A stretch of DNA of 64,000 bases from Deltaproteobacteria bacterium (GCA_016713425.1 JADJPE010000005.1:5616501-5680500); one strand, 5' to 3'; counted from the first letter of the stretch, positions 27,119-37,091 are shown. Notes: a model not told the origin generated them from the sequence alone. Numbers and translations are program-made.

Positions 27119-27590
27119 CCGCCCCTTCCGCGTCTTCGCGCACATGTGCGTGAAGCCGAGAAAGTCGAACGTCTCAGGCCGGCCGAGCCCGCGGGCCTGT
27201 TGATTCCGGGCGGCGAGCCGTCCGAATTCGAGAAGACGCGTTTTCTCGGGATGCAGTTCCAGGGCGAACTTCGCGAAGCGTCCGCGAAGGCCCTCGAGGA
27301 ACTGCTCGGCGTCCGATCGATACTCAAAGCCGACTGCATCGAGCACCCAGTTCACCGTCTTCCGCTTGATTCCGGTCGCCAACGCATCCAGCGCATCGTG
27401 CTGGCCGCGTCCCCTCCGAAATCCATACGAGAAGCCGAGAAAGTCCACCTCGTAGATGGCGTTGAGCACCTCGACGACGGCGCGCTGAACAAGCTTCTCC
27501 TCCAGCGCAGCGATGCCGAGCGGCCGCTGCCGCCCGTCCGCCTTCGGGATGTACACCCTTCGTGATGGTCTCGCTCGGTACGATCCCCGA
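27119..27590 (-). pseudogene. ltrA: Group II intron reverse transcriptase, internally deleted
   Basis: The first part reads SRRVYIPKADGRQRPLGIAA, VEVLNAIYEVDFLGFSYGFR and QHDALDALATGIKRKTVNWV, the RT0-RT2 region of a group II intron enzyme. It then jumps directly to VGFEYRSDAEQFLEGL and ETFDFLGFTHMCAKTRKGRF. The block that should lie between, including the catalytic YADD, is missing, and the maturase end is replaced by a membrane-protein fragment. The enzyme is dead. It lies upstream of cas4-1 but shows no sign of being a Cas1-linked RT. Confidence 0.8.
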
Positions 27591-27945
27591 TGCACGCGCG
27601 CGTGCGACGCCGGCTCAGGATCGTTGGTCGGAAACAGATGCACGCTCGATGCTGGTGGCGCTGCAGCGAAGTGGCCAGTCGGTGGCCGCACTCGCACGGT
27701 CGCAAGGTGTGACTGCGCAGCGTATCTACTGGTGGCGACAACGGCTCGAGCCGACGGGAGGCCGGGCGGCGATCCCGGCTGCTGTCGGCCTGGCTCCGGT
27801 TCGGGTCCGCTACGAGGACGCGATGGGCCTCGCCCCAATGAATCTCGGCGCGCCGGTCATCGTGGTCCGGTCGCTCGGCGGCGTGGTCATCGAGTGCCGA
27901 GCTCTGTGTCCCAGGTTGGATCGCGGCTCTTTTGCGCGACATTGA
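27562..27945 (+). pseudogene. IS66 TnpA (OrfA), copy 1
   Basis: Residues from DRWSETDARSMLVALQR through RSQGVTAQRIYWWRQRLE are an IS66 OrfA helix-turn-helix protein, closely similar to the copy at 38263-38634. The first 20 residues derive from the neighbouring RT remnant, so the original start is lost. The two IS66 genes downstream in this copy have internal deletions. Confidence 0.75.
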
Positions 27946-27957
27946 GGACCGCTAACG

Positions 27958-28287
27958 ATGTTGTTGGTACCGCGGTCGACGAAGATCTACATGGGCCGGT
28001 CGCCGGTCAACATCTTCATCTTCTTCAACCGAAGACGGACGATGGCCAAGATGATCGTTTGGACGCGAGGAGGCTACACGATCGTTGCGAAGCGCCTCGA
28101 GCGAGGCAGGTTTGCGCTCCCGAAGGCTGCGGACGCGGCGTGTGTCGAGCTGGACAGCCACGAACTCGTCCTTCTCCTCGAAGGCATCGGGTTGGATCGA
28201 GGTCGACAGTCGCCGCGGAGGGAGCCATCTCAGCACCGTCGACACGATGCGGGATTATTGCAATCTGTGTTGCGCACGTCGGTGTAA
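27958..28287 (+). pseudogene. IS66 TnpB (OrfB), copy 1, with in-frame deletion
   Basis: The start MLLVPRSTKIYMGRSPVN is joined directly to IFIFFNRRRTMAKMIVW. In copy 2 (38631-39038), 24 residues (MGKSFDGLSNEV through LSGH) lie between these, so 72 bp have been deleted without breaking the frame. The missing part is the most conserved stretch of IS66 TnpB. Confidence 0.8.
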
Positions 28288-28329
28288 TGCGATCTACGTT
28301 CTTGTCCCTTCCGTTGTCTCGCCAGCCTC

Positions 28330-28889
28330 TGAACCCTCGGGTCTCGAGCTCCTCCGTTCTTCTTCTCGACTCCGGTGCGAAGGAGGATGTGGTCGATCTG
28401 TTCGCCCAGCTCGTGGCGCGGAACGAAGCGCTGGAGCTTGCGCTCGCGAAGAAGCTCCGAGCATTCAAGGGCGCGCGTGTGATCGTGCGCCGGGACCTCC
28501 GGGAGAAGCTCGCGTGTGACGCCTGCGACGCGCCGAACTTCAGTCGCGCGCCGGTCGGTGATCGGGTCGTGCAGGGGGGCCAGTACGGACCCCGTCTCGT
28601 CGCTCAACTGCTCGTCGACAAGTACCGCGATGGCCTCCCTCTCCACCGGCAGCGGGAACGATCTCGACGGATGAGTGTCGACCTCTCGGTCTCGACGCTG
28701 GCGGACCAGGTTGCGTACGGCGCGGAGCTCCTGCAGCGGCTCTGGCGTGCAGCCCAGATCGCGGCACTCAAATCGAATGTCCTGCATCTCGATGGCACGT
28801 CCCTCGCGTTCTTCAGTAGCGAGGGCAAGGACACGAAGCGTCACAAGAAGCTGGCCACGGCGGGGTCGGCGGCCTTGAAGAGCACGTAG
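28330..28889 (+). pseudogene. IS66 TnpC transposase, copy 1, internally deleted and 3'-truncated
   Basis: The frame has LLDSGAKEDVVDLFAQLVAR and the coiled-coil KKLRAFK, then jumps to ARVIVRRDLREKLACDAC. Compared with copy 2 about 345 bp are gone, again in frame. It continues LVDKYRDGLPLHRQRE, the start of the IS66 core, and ends in unrelated residues at 28889 before the DDE motif is complete. Confidence 0.8.
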
Positions 28890-29050
28890 GAGCCGGTGGG
28901 CTCGCGCTCTGGGCGTCGGGTGGGAGGGATTGTTGGGGTGATGGTCGGTGCGCGTGGTGTCCGCGTGCAGGCAAAGCCGGGGTGCCGGCTGGTCGGGGAC
29001 ACGCGATCTGCACGCTGGCTGAACGCGGCCGTCTACATCCTGCGGCGACC
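28890..29050. other. Gap between IS66 remnant and RHS immunity gene
   Basis: GC-rich sequence of 161 bp without a gene or clear terminator that I can see. Confidence 0.4.
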
Positions 29051-29422
29051 TCAGCGGGAGCGCGGACTCCCTGAGCTCTCCGAGCCGTCCCCTAAATCCA
29101 GATGCGTGCGCCCGGCGCGAACGAAGTCGTACGTTCCGTCTGCCTCGCTGACTCCGACGATGCGGTCATGCTCGATGAAGACGTAGAAGTCCCAATCGCC
29201 CGCGTAGCCACAAGCAGGGCAAGGTGAATCTGCCGCTCCATCCGAAACAACTCGCGCTCGTCCCGGCGTTCCCACGTCGTTGCCGCCCCAGCGGAGGAGA
29301 TCGCCGACGACGTAACGATACTGCCATGTCGCTCCGAACTTGAACTGCACTCCGACCGAAACCTTTGCCTGGCACTGCGGGCAGGTCACCGAGACGCCCG
29401 CAACGATGTTGTAGGCGCTCAT
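29051..29422 (-). CDS. Small zinc-ribbon protein, candidate immunity protein for the RHS-PIN toxin
   Basis: A 123-residue protein whose ATG overlaps the stop codon of the RHS gene (TGATG), so the two are translationally coupled. Two CxxC pairs, VTCPQCQAK near residue 15 and SPCPACGYAGDW near residue 69, make a split zinc ribbon. An acidic segment (IEHDRIVGVSEADG) follows. I do not recognise the family. In polymorphic toxin loci the gene directly after the toxin tip encodes its specific immunity protein, and this position is the whole basis of the functional call. Confidence 0.6.
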   Translation of the reverse strand: MSAYNIVAGVSVTCPQCQAKVSVGVQFKFGATWQYRYVVGDLLRWGGNDVGTPGRARVVSDGAADSPCPACGYAGDWDFYVFIEHDRIVGVSEADGTYDFVRAGRTHLDLGDGSESSGSPRSR

Positions 29423-32400
29423 CAGAAGCCCTCCACGGGATAGCCGATCGCGCGCAGGAAGTTCCCGAACTTCCTATCGTTGGTGATAAGCGGCATGCCC
29501 TCCCTCATCGCTCCTGCAGCGACGCGCGAGTCTCCGAGCTGGAGCGCCCGTCCGAGACCCGCCGCTTGCTGCCGCAGGCCCGCTGCGGCTGCTTCTGACC
29601 CCGCCAGACCTATGCGTCCACCATTGGCGGTGAGGAACTCGCGAAGCGCTGCAGAGGAGCCTCCGCCCCTGAGGAACTCCTTCGCGACCGTGATTGGCAC
29701 GACCGGAGCCCGACCACCGAGGATCGACTGCCCCCGCTCAACAGCTGCGATCAGGGCGTTCGTATCGAGCGAAACGGTTGCTCTACCCGCACCCCCTGCA
29801 GCTGCAGCGATGCGCGCGCCGGCGGATCCGGCGCCGATCGCAGCAGTTTCTACGCCGGCGGCCTCAGCGGCGGTGATCTCGGTCGCGGCGAGTGCGAATC
29901 CGGATCCGATGGCGAGATTCAACACTGCGGGGAGGGCGCCGATGGCGCCCGCCGCAATGATGAGCCCCTTCATTTCGTTCTCTGTGGGGGCTGCGTCTTG
30001 GACCTTCTTGACGGTATCACCGACGAACGTGTGTCTTTGCTCCACGCGCTGGGCGACGTTGAGCGGGTCCGTGGATGTCTGGAATGCTTCTCGATAGGGG
30101 CTGCCGATGTCTGACGGTTCGATCGACGAGCCGTCGAGCGCGAAGCCGACGTGTCCGTTCTCGGCGCGCATGACGAGCTGGCTGCCACTCTCCGCATCCG
30201 AGAAGGTCACGGCGATGCCGTCGGCGTCCTTTGCTGACGAGATGGCGCCGTCTTTGAGCCAGTCGTAGTTGCACGAAAGTCGTGCGTTCGCGCTGACTTC
30301 GCAGGCGAGGTAGCCGCTTGGGTCGATGAAGCTCAGCGGGTTGTTGAGAACGTAACTGTAGGCGTTCAGACTCTGCGCGTTCGCCGGGTCGGCGATGATG
30401 GGGTCGACGCTCAAGAATCGCCCGAGGCCAGGGTCGTAGACGCGGCCGTTGAGATGGATCAGTCTGTGCGCATCGAGATGTTCTTGCCCCGTGAAGCCTC
30501 GGGTCGTCGCCGCGCTTTCGTAATGTCCTTGGAGCCGCCCGCTGCCGCTCTCCCACTGTCCACTTCTTGGAAGGCCAAAGGGGTCATAGCCGTGGATTTC
30601 CACGACCTCGCCTTGACCCGAGGCACTCGACGCCGTCGGGCGGCCACCCTTGTCGGTCACAGTCTCGACGGAGCCGAGGCGATCCTTGTGAAGCCACTTG
30701 AGCGTCCTTGCACCTGAGCGACGTCGCTCGACCACCACGGAGCTGCCGGCGTAAACTTTCTCGACGGGCTTGGGCTGCGTCCCTACCCACGGCGGGGGCT
30801 GCTCGGTCACTTTCTCATACCCATCGCGGACCCGAAGGATGGTGCGCCCGAACCTTGGGCTTTGCGTGGTTTGCTTGTACCGCTGACCGTTCGGGTCGTA
30901 GGCGAAGGTGGTGGTGGTGTCGCCTTCTAAGATCTCAAGCGGCGTGTTGAAGATCGAGTATTGGATGGTCCGCCCATCACCAACGACCAAGTTCCCATTT
31001 CCGTCGTACCGAAAGTCGTCGACCGTGACACGCGTCGGCGGCGCAACCGTCGAGCTCCACACCCGCTCAAAGGAGAGAACGGCATGCGGGCCTGCGTGGG
31101 CGCGGTTGCTTCGAGTTCCGTCGCCATAACGATAGTTTTCGCCGAAGTCGCTCTTGCTCAAAATGTTGCCGAGCGCGTCGTACGCATAGCGGTCCGAAGT
31201 CTCCCAGCGGGATCCATCGTCGTTTGGGCCTGACCATCTTCTCGTGGAGGTCCGAAGCCGTTGGAGCGCATCGTATTCAAACGTTTCGCGAACCCAACCC
31301 TGAGGTCTCGAAACGTCGTTCAGCTTCTTTCGTTGGTCCGTCAAGTTTCCAAAGGGGTCGTGATAGCCGTACTCGAGCCACTGACGATCTTGGCTGCAGA
31401 CCGCATCGACGCCGACGCACATCGCACGCACCTGACCCGTTGACTCGAAGACCTCCGTCTTTCCGAAAAGACCGTTGCCAAAGGCTTCAAGGAGCGGCTG
31501 CCCGCGAGGGCTTTGGGCCAAGACCTCGCGATAGGTGACCTCGGGACGGGCGACCATTAAGCTGTCATAAGGCGCGGGATCCTTCTCGGTCCGGAGGTAT
31601 CCGGAGGGCGTGTATTCGAACTTGAGGTACTCGCCGTTCGGATACTTCACCCCAAGCACCTCGCCCGTGCAGGTGTAAGCCGTCTCTGTCGTGAACGTCT
31701 CGCCGTCGAAGGATTCTGTCTCTTGGTGCGGCCGATACATCGCGTCATACGCAAAGGTTCGCGCGAAGCGTTCGTCGCCCGTGTCTCGGTCGTAGGCGAC
31801 TTCTTTGGCGAGGAGCCCATTCCCGACCGTGTCATAGAACCACGCGGCATCGAGTTTGTGCCCGACGTGTCGCTCAACGATTCGGCCGAGCGGATCTCGG
31901 ACGTATTCGATGAGATTCCGATTTGCATCCGTCAAGGACACAAGCTCGCCAAACGCGTTGTACTTGAAGTGCCAGTCGCCTCGGTTGGGGTCGCTCGAGG
32001 AGATCTTTCGGCCGATGTTGTCGTACTCTGCCCGCGTCTGATTCCCTGCGCTGTCCTCAATCAGAATCAAGTGACCTTGACCGTCGTAGCGGTAATGCGT
32101 GGGAGAGCCCATCGTATCGACCGTCTCGATCAACCGCCCGAGTCCGTCGACGGTGCGCGAAGCGCGAAGCGCGCCATCGAGCACGATCTCGGTCGTCAAG
32201 CCGTTATACGTATACGCTGTGACGAACGACTCGTCGGGGCCCCCTTGGGCGTCGGTGTAGCCGGCCTTGTCGACTTCCTTGCGTCCCGGGCGACCCAGCG
32301 CGTCGAAGTTCTTGAATCGCGTAAAGTAGGCACCCCCCGGAACCTCGCTCGGCTCACTCTTCGCGATGACGTGGCCTCTGCGATCGTATTGCGTTACGAC

Positions 32401-35400
32401 AACGATGTCGCGCGCCGGTACGCCGGGGGCGTCGAAGCCGGTCTCGGTCTCTTGAACGATGCGGCCCAGCGCGTCGAAGAACTGAGTGTGGGTGGGCTGA
32501 CCTACGCCCATCTCGGTCACCTTGAACTTGGCCTCGGGCGGACAGTCCGGTCCTCTTCGGCACCAAGCCGTCCTTTGATATACGGGGGTGGTGCCGGTCG
32601 CATGGCGCTCGACAACCCGTCCGAACGCGTCAAGGATGGACGATGCTTCGACTGAAGCCGCAGACGAAGCCCCAGCCGTGGTCGATTTCCGATCGATCGT
32701 TCTCGTGACGGTGCCGCTCCTGCGATCGGTCTCGAAGAAGCGTTCGTGACCCAGCGGATTCCTCACATAGGTCAGGAAATAGCCGTCATCCGTGTAACCA
32801 TACCGCGTCGTACGCGGTTGTCGACCCGCGCGCTCCATGGTCTGCGTGAGAAGATTTCCAAAGCGGTCATACCGATCGAAATCAACTTCGTGACGCTCGG
32901 TAGCGTTGCCGTCTTGAACAACCTCCGAGCGCGGTTGCCTAGACGTCGGGCTTCCGTCGTCCGGATAGTAGTCCGTCTGGGTCGTGAGGATCTTCTGGTT
33001 GTTCTCACGGAGACCCACAATCGCGTGCTGCCCGCGATACGCCACCGGCTCAAACTCGATTTCCTGGCGAACCCGCTGATCGATCCACCATTGATGGGCT
33101 GAAGAGTAGTCGTACGTGTTGCGCTTTTCGACAATCTGACCCTGAAACTTGTCCAAGAATTCGGTTCGCTCGATCGACACGTTGCCGTACGCTTCGTCGT
33201 CCACAAGGTACGTATACGTTGTCGCCTTCGTGCTGATCCAATCTCGCGACAACGCCACATCACGCACCTCCTCGATCGCTTCGTCCAGGCGGTTCACACA
33301 GACCTGACCCGAAGACGCAGCATCGGCGTCGGCTTCGCATCGGCTCGACCACCGGTGCGTCACACGCTTGAAGGGCTTCCAACTCGCGTCATCGTCGGCG
33401 AGGTAGGTCGAAACGTCGATCGGCACGCCGACCAATGGGAACTGTTGTGCATACGTCGTCGTCGTTCGAAGGTTATTCGCCAGCGAGCCGGCTTGGTCAG
33501 AGGGCTTTGAACCTGGCACTCCGGGTTTGACGTCTTCGAACTCCGTGATCTTCCTGAACCCAAGGAAGCCACGGCCTTCGTTGTTGGCCATCGCGTCTTC
33601 GTACAGATAACAACGACCGTTGCGATCTCCGAGTCCATTGCTCGACTCAAAGCGCGCCACGACATTCATCGACGAAGTAAACAGGTAATGATGGGCGTCT
33701 ACCGCCGCACGCCCATGGTTTTCGTACAGCTTGTTTGAGCACGAGGAGACGCCTTGGCTCGACAACGAACGATAGCTCCATGTCGACGTAACGCTGAGGC
33801 CATCATCGCTCTGAATCAAGAGATCGGGCACGACGCCTCGGTTCTTCAGAACCTTGACTCCATAGCCAGGATTGCCTCTCCAATACCCGACCGGATACGA
33901 GGGGGTGCAAACGCCACGATCATGGCTTCCAACGCCACCACCACCACCACCGCCACCACCACCGCCATCAATCGGGGGTACGATGTGGAAGGTTCGGCGA
34001 AGCTCGATGCGGAGATCCGTCAAACCGTCGCCAAAGAAGTCTTCCGGTGAGGTTCCTTGGAGTGGTGCTTCGATGGGCGTTGGACGCCGCTCAAGAATGA
34101 ATCCGCCTTGGCCATCGTCTACGAAGTCGAGCGCGTCCCAACGATAGATGCTGCGGTCAGACGCCCTGGCGACGGCGTTGGCGGTGATGTTGTGGGCTCC
34201 GCTCAAGCCCGCGCAGTACTCCTTGGGCTCCGTGCCCGAGGATTCCTCATAGCACCAGGGCACTCGGAGTTCGCCCGGGATAAGGATCTCAGCGCGCCCA
34301 TCGGCATCTTGGTCGAAAGCCGACACCAAACCTACGTGGTGATTCTCGATGCCGAGTTGCGTCAGGCCCGTGACCTGAGCCTGACGAAAGAGGCCGCCGC
34401 CATTGATCCAGACCGCGGGCGTGTACGTGTCGTTCGCCACCTTGGAGAACGAGAAGACGTCGATCAGGCCGTCGCCGTTGAGGTCGGCGAGACCTCCATT
34501 CTCTTCTTCCCTGAACGAGGCCACGGGACCGCCGCGCTCGAAGAGCGGGGCGGCTTCGAAGCGAAGGCTTATCCGTTCAGGGCTGGTCGGGTCTTGGAGC
34601 GCGAAGACAATGGCCGGGCGGATGATCACAGGCGGCGTCTCGTTGCTTGGCTTTCTTCCGACACCGTTCCAGTCGACGAACAAATCGGGACGTCCGTTTC
34701 CATCGACGTCCCCGATGACGCGCACCGAAACGCGCGAAGCGGGGTTCGACCCCAGCGGGACCGGGACTTCGTCGCAGAAGCTCAACGTCGTGGCAGCGGC
34801 CGCGGTGCACTGGAGAATCGCGGAAAGATGACGGCCTACGCCCGAGGAGCCACGGTCAATGAGCAAATCGGTTTGACCGTTGCCGTCGAAGTCGGCGGCG
34901 TCGACCAAGAAATCCGTATCGTCGAGTTCGAGCGACGTGGTTTTGACTTGCCCTCGGCTCACGAAGGCAAAGCGGCCATCGACGACCCCGAGGATATCGG
35001 AGGCGCCATCCAGGTCGAAGTCAGACCGGCTTCTGACATTCCACGCGCGATCGAGCCACTCCTTCCATGGCTCGTTCAACACGTTCATCGTTCCACCACC
35101 GGAGAGCCGTACGTAGTCCTCCGTCCAGCGACTCTGGACGTGGCAGTCGCGGGTCATACGTTCGGTGTCGCGCGTTCCGTCGCCGTCGAAGTCACTCAGA
35201 AGAGAGACCCAAACGTCTTCCCCTTCCGCCAGCCTCACCTCCGTGTAGGCGGCGGGCGCGTCTTGGTATGTGAATCGAGTCGGCGGCAAGCGATTGACGT
35301 CGGTGCATGGCGTGCCTGCGCATTCCGTGACCGACGAGAGAAGAGAGCGCTTGGTGGCTCGGCTCTCGGCATACCGAAGCTCATAGCGACGAACAACGTC

Positions 35401-36585
35401 CCTGGCGACCTCGCTCACGATTGTCTTTAGGCGATGACGGCGCGTCTCAGCCAACGGAAGCGAAGGGAACAAGCTCGGAGGCGGAAGCGAGTCGGGAACC
35501 AAGGTGAAGTCGGAGAGCACGACGCGCATCCGCACGTCGGGGTCGGGGCGAGGCTCGAACTCGAAACGAATTCTTCGGTTGCCTCGCCGCTCAGACTTAG
35601 GGTCGCTCGGCGACAGAATGCCGGTGTACTCGATCTTCTCGGGCAGAAACTCGCCGTCTCGGTTGACGTAGTCGTAGGCAATGCTGTTGCCTTGAGGATC
35701 GTGCGATAGGCGGATCCACCACGCATGGGGGGCGTTCCAGGCTTCGAGCATGGCCGCCCCCATCGCGCTCGGCGTGAAGGGCGGCGACAGAGACTCGAGC
35801 GCGCCGCGATCACCTGCCCAGGCACCGCCGTAGTACGACGTTCGCCCATCTTTGGATTGGACCTCGATGAACGAGGGTTCGAGCTTCTCGGTTACGGCGA
35901 CCTTCGAGATATTTCCGTGCAGGATGATGCGATTGAAGCTTTCGATCTCCGTTCGATACTCGGACCCCGATCGCCCGTAGACCCCTTTGACGAGCATCAA
36001 TCGCTGTCCATCGAGACACAGCCGATCCTCGAGGCTGTAGTCGACCGCGTGAAGCCGGCTGTCGGTCGCGACCGTTTGTGGACACCGGGTGATGACTGAA
36101 AATCCACCCACCGACCAGCCTATGCCAGCCTCACCGCCACCGCGTAAGGCTGTCCCACTCGAGTACGACAGCGCGATCTGTGGTGCGACGCTTCTGCGCC
36201 CGGGGGGTGCCACAATCGGAATGCGGTAGGACGCCGTTCCACCCGAAACGCCCGCTTCACCGACCGTTGCACCGACGTTCTCTTGAGGCGGAGGTGAGAC
36301 AGGTGGGAAGGCACAAGCATCGCCAAGGGCGGCTGGAAACGAAGGACGTGGACGAAATGGAGGCCTTCCTGCGCGTGCGTTCTCTTCGCTGGCCTCGGCA
36401 CCGTCTTCTTGCGTTGCCGTTTCACGGCTTGCGGTGGCGGCCTGCGACGCCGTGTCTTCCGTTGCGTCGTCCGGGGCGCCGCAGCCGACCGAGCTCGTGC
36501 TCACGATCAGGCACGAGGCAAGGAATGTCGGGCGTAGTCTAAGAAGATTGCGGAGCGATCTGGGCCGTCGTCGCGCGGAAGACAT
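29422..36585 (-). CDS. Giant SpvB/TcB-RHS lipoprotein with C-terminal PIN-type toxin domain
   Basis: About 2387 residues. I prefer ATG 36585, preceded by AGAAGAGGG, over the upstream GTG at 36606. The N-terminus has a signal peptide with a lipobox-like TSSVGC. An SpvB domain follows (YRIPIVAPPGRRSVAPQIAL), then FG-GAP repeats (DVDGNGRPDLFVDWNG, DLNGDGLIDVFSF), a poly-Gly run, and a TcB-like middle (NNEGRGFLGFRKITEFE). Many YD/RHS repeats follow (DPLGRIVERHVG), with the RHS core end YDPGLGRFLSVDPIIADP. The last 120 residues form a PIN-like nuclease: SLDTNALIAAVE, VAKEFLRGG, LGDSRVAAGA and LITNDRKF supply the four acidic residues. RHS proteins encapsulate and deliver such toxins. How this one is exported is not shown by neighbours. 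Confidence 0.88.
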   Translation of the reverse strand: MSSARRRPRSLRNLLRLRPTFLASCLIVSTSSVGCGAPDDATEDTASQAATASRETATQEDGAEASEENARAGRPPFRPRPSFPAALGDACAFPPVSPPPQENVGATVGEAGVSGGTASYRIPIVAPPGRRSVAPQIALSYSSGTALRGGGEAGIGWSVGGFSVITRCPQTVATDSRLHAVDYSLEDRLCLDGQRLMLVKGVYGRSGSEYRTEIESFNRIILHGNISKVAVTEKLEPSFIEVQSKDGRTSYYGGAWAGDRGALESLSPPFTPSAMGAAMLEAWNAPHAWWIRLSHDPQGNSIAYDYVNRDGEFLPEKIEYTGILSPSDPKSERRGNRRIRFEFEPRPDPDVRMRVVLSDFTLVPDSLPPPSLFPSLPLAETRRHRLKTIVSEVARDVVRRYELRYAESRATKRSLLSSVTECAGTPCTDVNRLPPTRFTYQDAPAAYTEVRLAEGEDVWVSLLSDFDGDGTRDTERMTRDCHVQSRWTEDYVRLSGGGTMNVLNEPWKEWLDRAWNVRSRSDFDLDGASDILGVVDGRFAFVSRGQVKTTSLELDDTDFLVDAADFDGNGQTDLLIDRGSSGVGRHLSAILQCTAAAATTLSFCDEVPVPLGSNPASRVSVRVIGDVDGNGRPDLFVDWNGVGRKPSNETPPVIIRPAIVFALQDPTSPERISLRFEAAPLFERGGPVASFREEENGGLADLNGDGLIDVFSFSKVANDTYTPAVWINGGGLFRQAQVTGLTQLGIENHHVGLVSAFDQDADGRAEILIPGELRVPWCYEESSGTEPKEYCAGLSGAHNITANAVARASDRSIYRWDALDFVDDGQGGFILERRPTPIEAPLQGTSPEDFFGDGLTDLRIELRRTFHIVPPIDGGGGGGGGGGGVGSHDRGVCTPSYPVGYWRGNPGYGVKVLKNRGVVPDLLIQSDDGLSVTSTWSYRSLSSQGVSSCSNKLYENHGRAAVDAHHYLFTSSMNVVARFESSNGLGDRNGRCYLYEDAMANNEGRGFLGFRKITEFEDVKPGVPGSKPSDQAGSLANNLRTTTTYAQQFPLVGVPIDVSTYLADDDASWKPFKRVTHRWSSRCEADADAASSGQVCVNRLDEAIEEVRDVALSRDWISTKATTYTYLVDDEAYGNVSIERTEFLDKFQGQIVEKRNTYDYSSAHQWWIDQRVRQEIEFEPVAYRGQHAIVGLRENNQKILTTQTDYYPDDGSPTSRQPRSEVVQDGNATERHEVDFDRYDRFGNLLTQTMERAGRQPRTTRYGYTDDGYFLTYVRNPLGHERFFETDRRSGTVTRTIDRKSTTAGASSAASVEASSILDAFGRVVERHATGTTPVYQRTAWCRRGPDCPPEAKFKVTEMGVGQPTHTQFFDALGRIVQETETGFDAPGVPARDIVVVTQYDRRGHVIAKSEPSEVPGGAYFTRFKNFDALGRPGRKEVDKAGYTDAQGGPDESFVTAYTYNGLTTEIVLDGALRASRTVDGLGRLIETVDTMGSPTHYRYDGQGHLILIEDSAGNQTRAEYDNIGRKISSSDPNRGDWHFKYNAFGELVSLTDANRNLIEYVRDPLGRIVERHVGHKLDAAWFYDTVGNGLLAKEVAYDRDTGDERFARTFAYDAMYRPHQETESFDGETFTTETAYTCTGEVLGVKYPNGEYLKFEYTPSGYLRTEKDPAPYDSLMVARPEVTYREVLAQSPRGQPLLEAFGNGLFGKTEVFESTGQVRAMCVGVDAVCSQDRQWLEYGYHDPFGNLTDQRKKLNDVSRPQGWVRETFEYDALQRLRTSTRRWSGPNDDGSRWETSDRYAYDALGNILSKSDFGENYRYGDGTRSNRAHAGPHAVLSFERVWSSTVAPPTRVTVDDFRYDGNGNLVVGDGRTIQYSIFNTPLEILEGDTTTTFAYDPNGQRYKQTTQSPRFGRTILRVRDGYEKVTEQPPPWVGTQPKPVEKVYAGSSVVVERRRSGARTLKWLHKDRLGSVETVTDKGGRPTASSASGQGEVVEIHGYDPFGLPRSGQWESGSGRLQGHYESAATTRGFTGQEHLDAHRLIHLNGRVYDPGLGRFLSVDPIIADPANAQSLNAYSYVLNNPLSFIDPSGYLACEVSANARLSCNYDWLKDGAISSAKDADGIAVTFSDAESGSQLVMRAENGHVGFALDGSSIEPSDIGSPYREAFQTSTDPLNVAQRVEQRHTFVGDTVKKVQDAAPTENEMKGLIIAAGAIGALPAVLNLAIGSGFALAATEITAAEAAGVETAAIGAGSAGARIAAAAGGAGRATVSLDTNALIAAVERGQSILGGRAPVVPITVAKEFLRGGGSSAALREFLTANGGRIGLAGSEAAAAGLRQQAAGLGRALQLGDSRVAAGAMREGMPLITNDRKFGNFLRAIGYPVEGF
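33925..33970 (-). repeat. Trinucleotide repeat encoding a poly-glycine run in the RHS protein
   Basis: Uninterrupted CCA/CCG triplets on the + strand (33935-33965 or so) encode about eleven consecutive Gly residues between the FG-GAP and TcB-like parts. Length changes would keep the frame, so it is a flexible, potentially variable linker. Confidence 0.85.
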
Positions 36586-36606
36586 GGGCCCTCTTCTCGA
36601 GATCAC

Positions 36607-36896
36607 GGGGAGATTGACAATCGAAAACTAGATTCTGAATGAAAACCAGAACCGAAACCGAACGCCGGAGCTCAGCGAGGCGAACAGAGTCAATCGCAGA
36701 GCAAACCCCGGGTTCAATCTAGAGATTGTCGGGAATCGGGACCTCGTCCACCTCCGCGAGGTGCGTGCGATTCGTGCTCTCGGGTGTTGTTGCTCAGCGA
36801 CAATCCCGTCTCCCGGCTGGCGACAATTAGACTTCCGCAGTAACCGAGCGGCCAAGCCACTGATATCCCTTGCGAATCGGAGGGGTGGCTCAGGGG
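36607..36896. other. Region upstream of the RHS gene with an IS21-type end
   Basis: No gene is seen. Two GCGACAAT words (near 36797 and 36822, in CAGCGACAATCCCG and TGGCGACAATTAGAC) resemble the multiple short repeats at IS21 ends, also seen near 9370. The RHS promoter should lie here but I could not locate it. Confidence 0.45.
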
Positions 36897-36995
36897 TGGA
36901 GACGACGGACGCTCAAGTGAGGAAGTTGAAGGAAGAGCTGAGTAAGCAAAGGCAGTTGGGGCACGCGGCGATGAAGGCCGGCATGGGCCGCACTG
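36897..36995 (+). pseudogene. istA: IS21 IstA N-terminal fragment
   Basis: The frame reads VETTDAQVRKLKEELSKQRQ and then GHAAMKAGMGR, matching the N-terminal HTH of IstA (usual pattern AxxAGMxRKTARKY). It loses similarity after GMGR, so only about 33 codons remain. Confidence 0.6.
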
Positions 36996-37091
36996 ACAAC
37001 GTACCGACCTCACCCACACTCCCGACAGATCGCGATGCTCACCCAAATTGGCGGTGCAAGGCGACCCGCCGCCTCGGCCGCGTTGATCGCG

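Noticed and set aside
26415..27143. Upstream extension of the Cas4-Cas1 frame to 27143
   Set aside because: The extra 240 residues look random and lie antisense or out of frame to the RT and membrane-protein remnants; Cas4 does not need them.
27119..27590. Reverse transcriptase as a CRISPR-associated RT acquiring spacers from RNA
   Set aside because: It is a group II intron type fragment without the catalytic YADD block and not fused to Cas1.
31723..32655. 310-codon + strand frame inside the RHS gene
   Set aside because: Antisense to well-conserved RHS repeats, so a shadow.
36700..36730. Possible tRNA T-arm (GGGTTCAATC)
   Set aside because: No matching acceptor stem, D-arm or anticodon arm could be placed around it.
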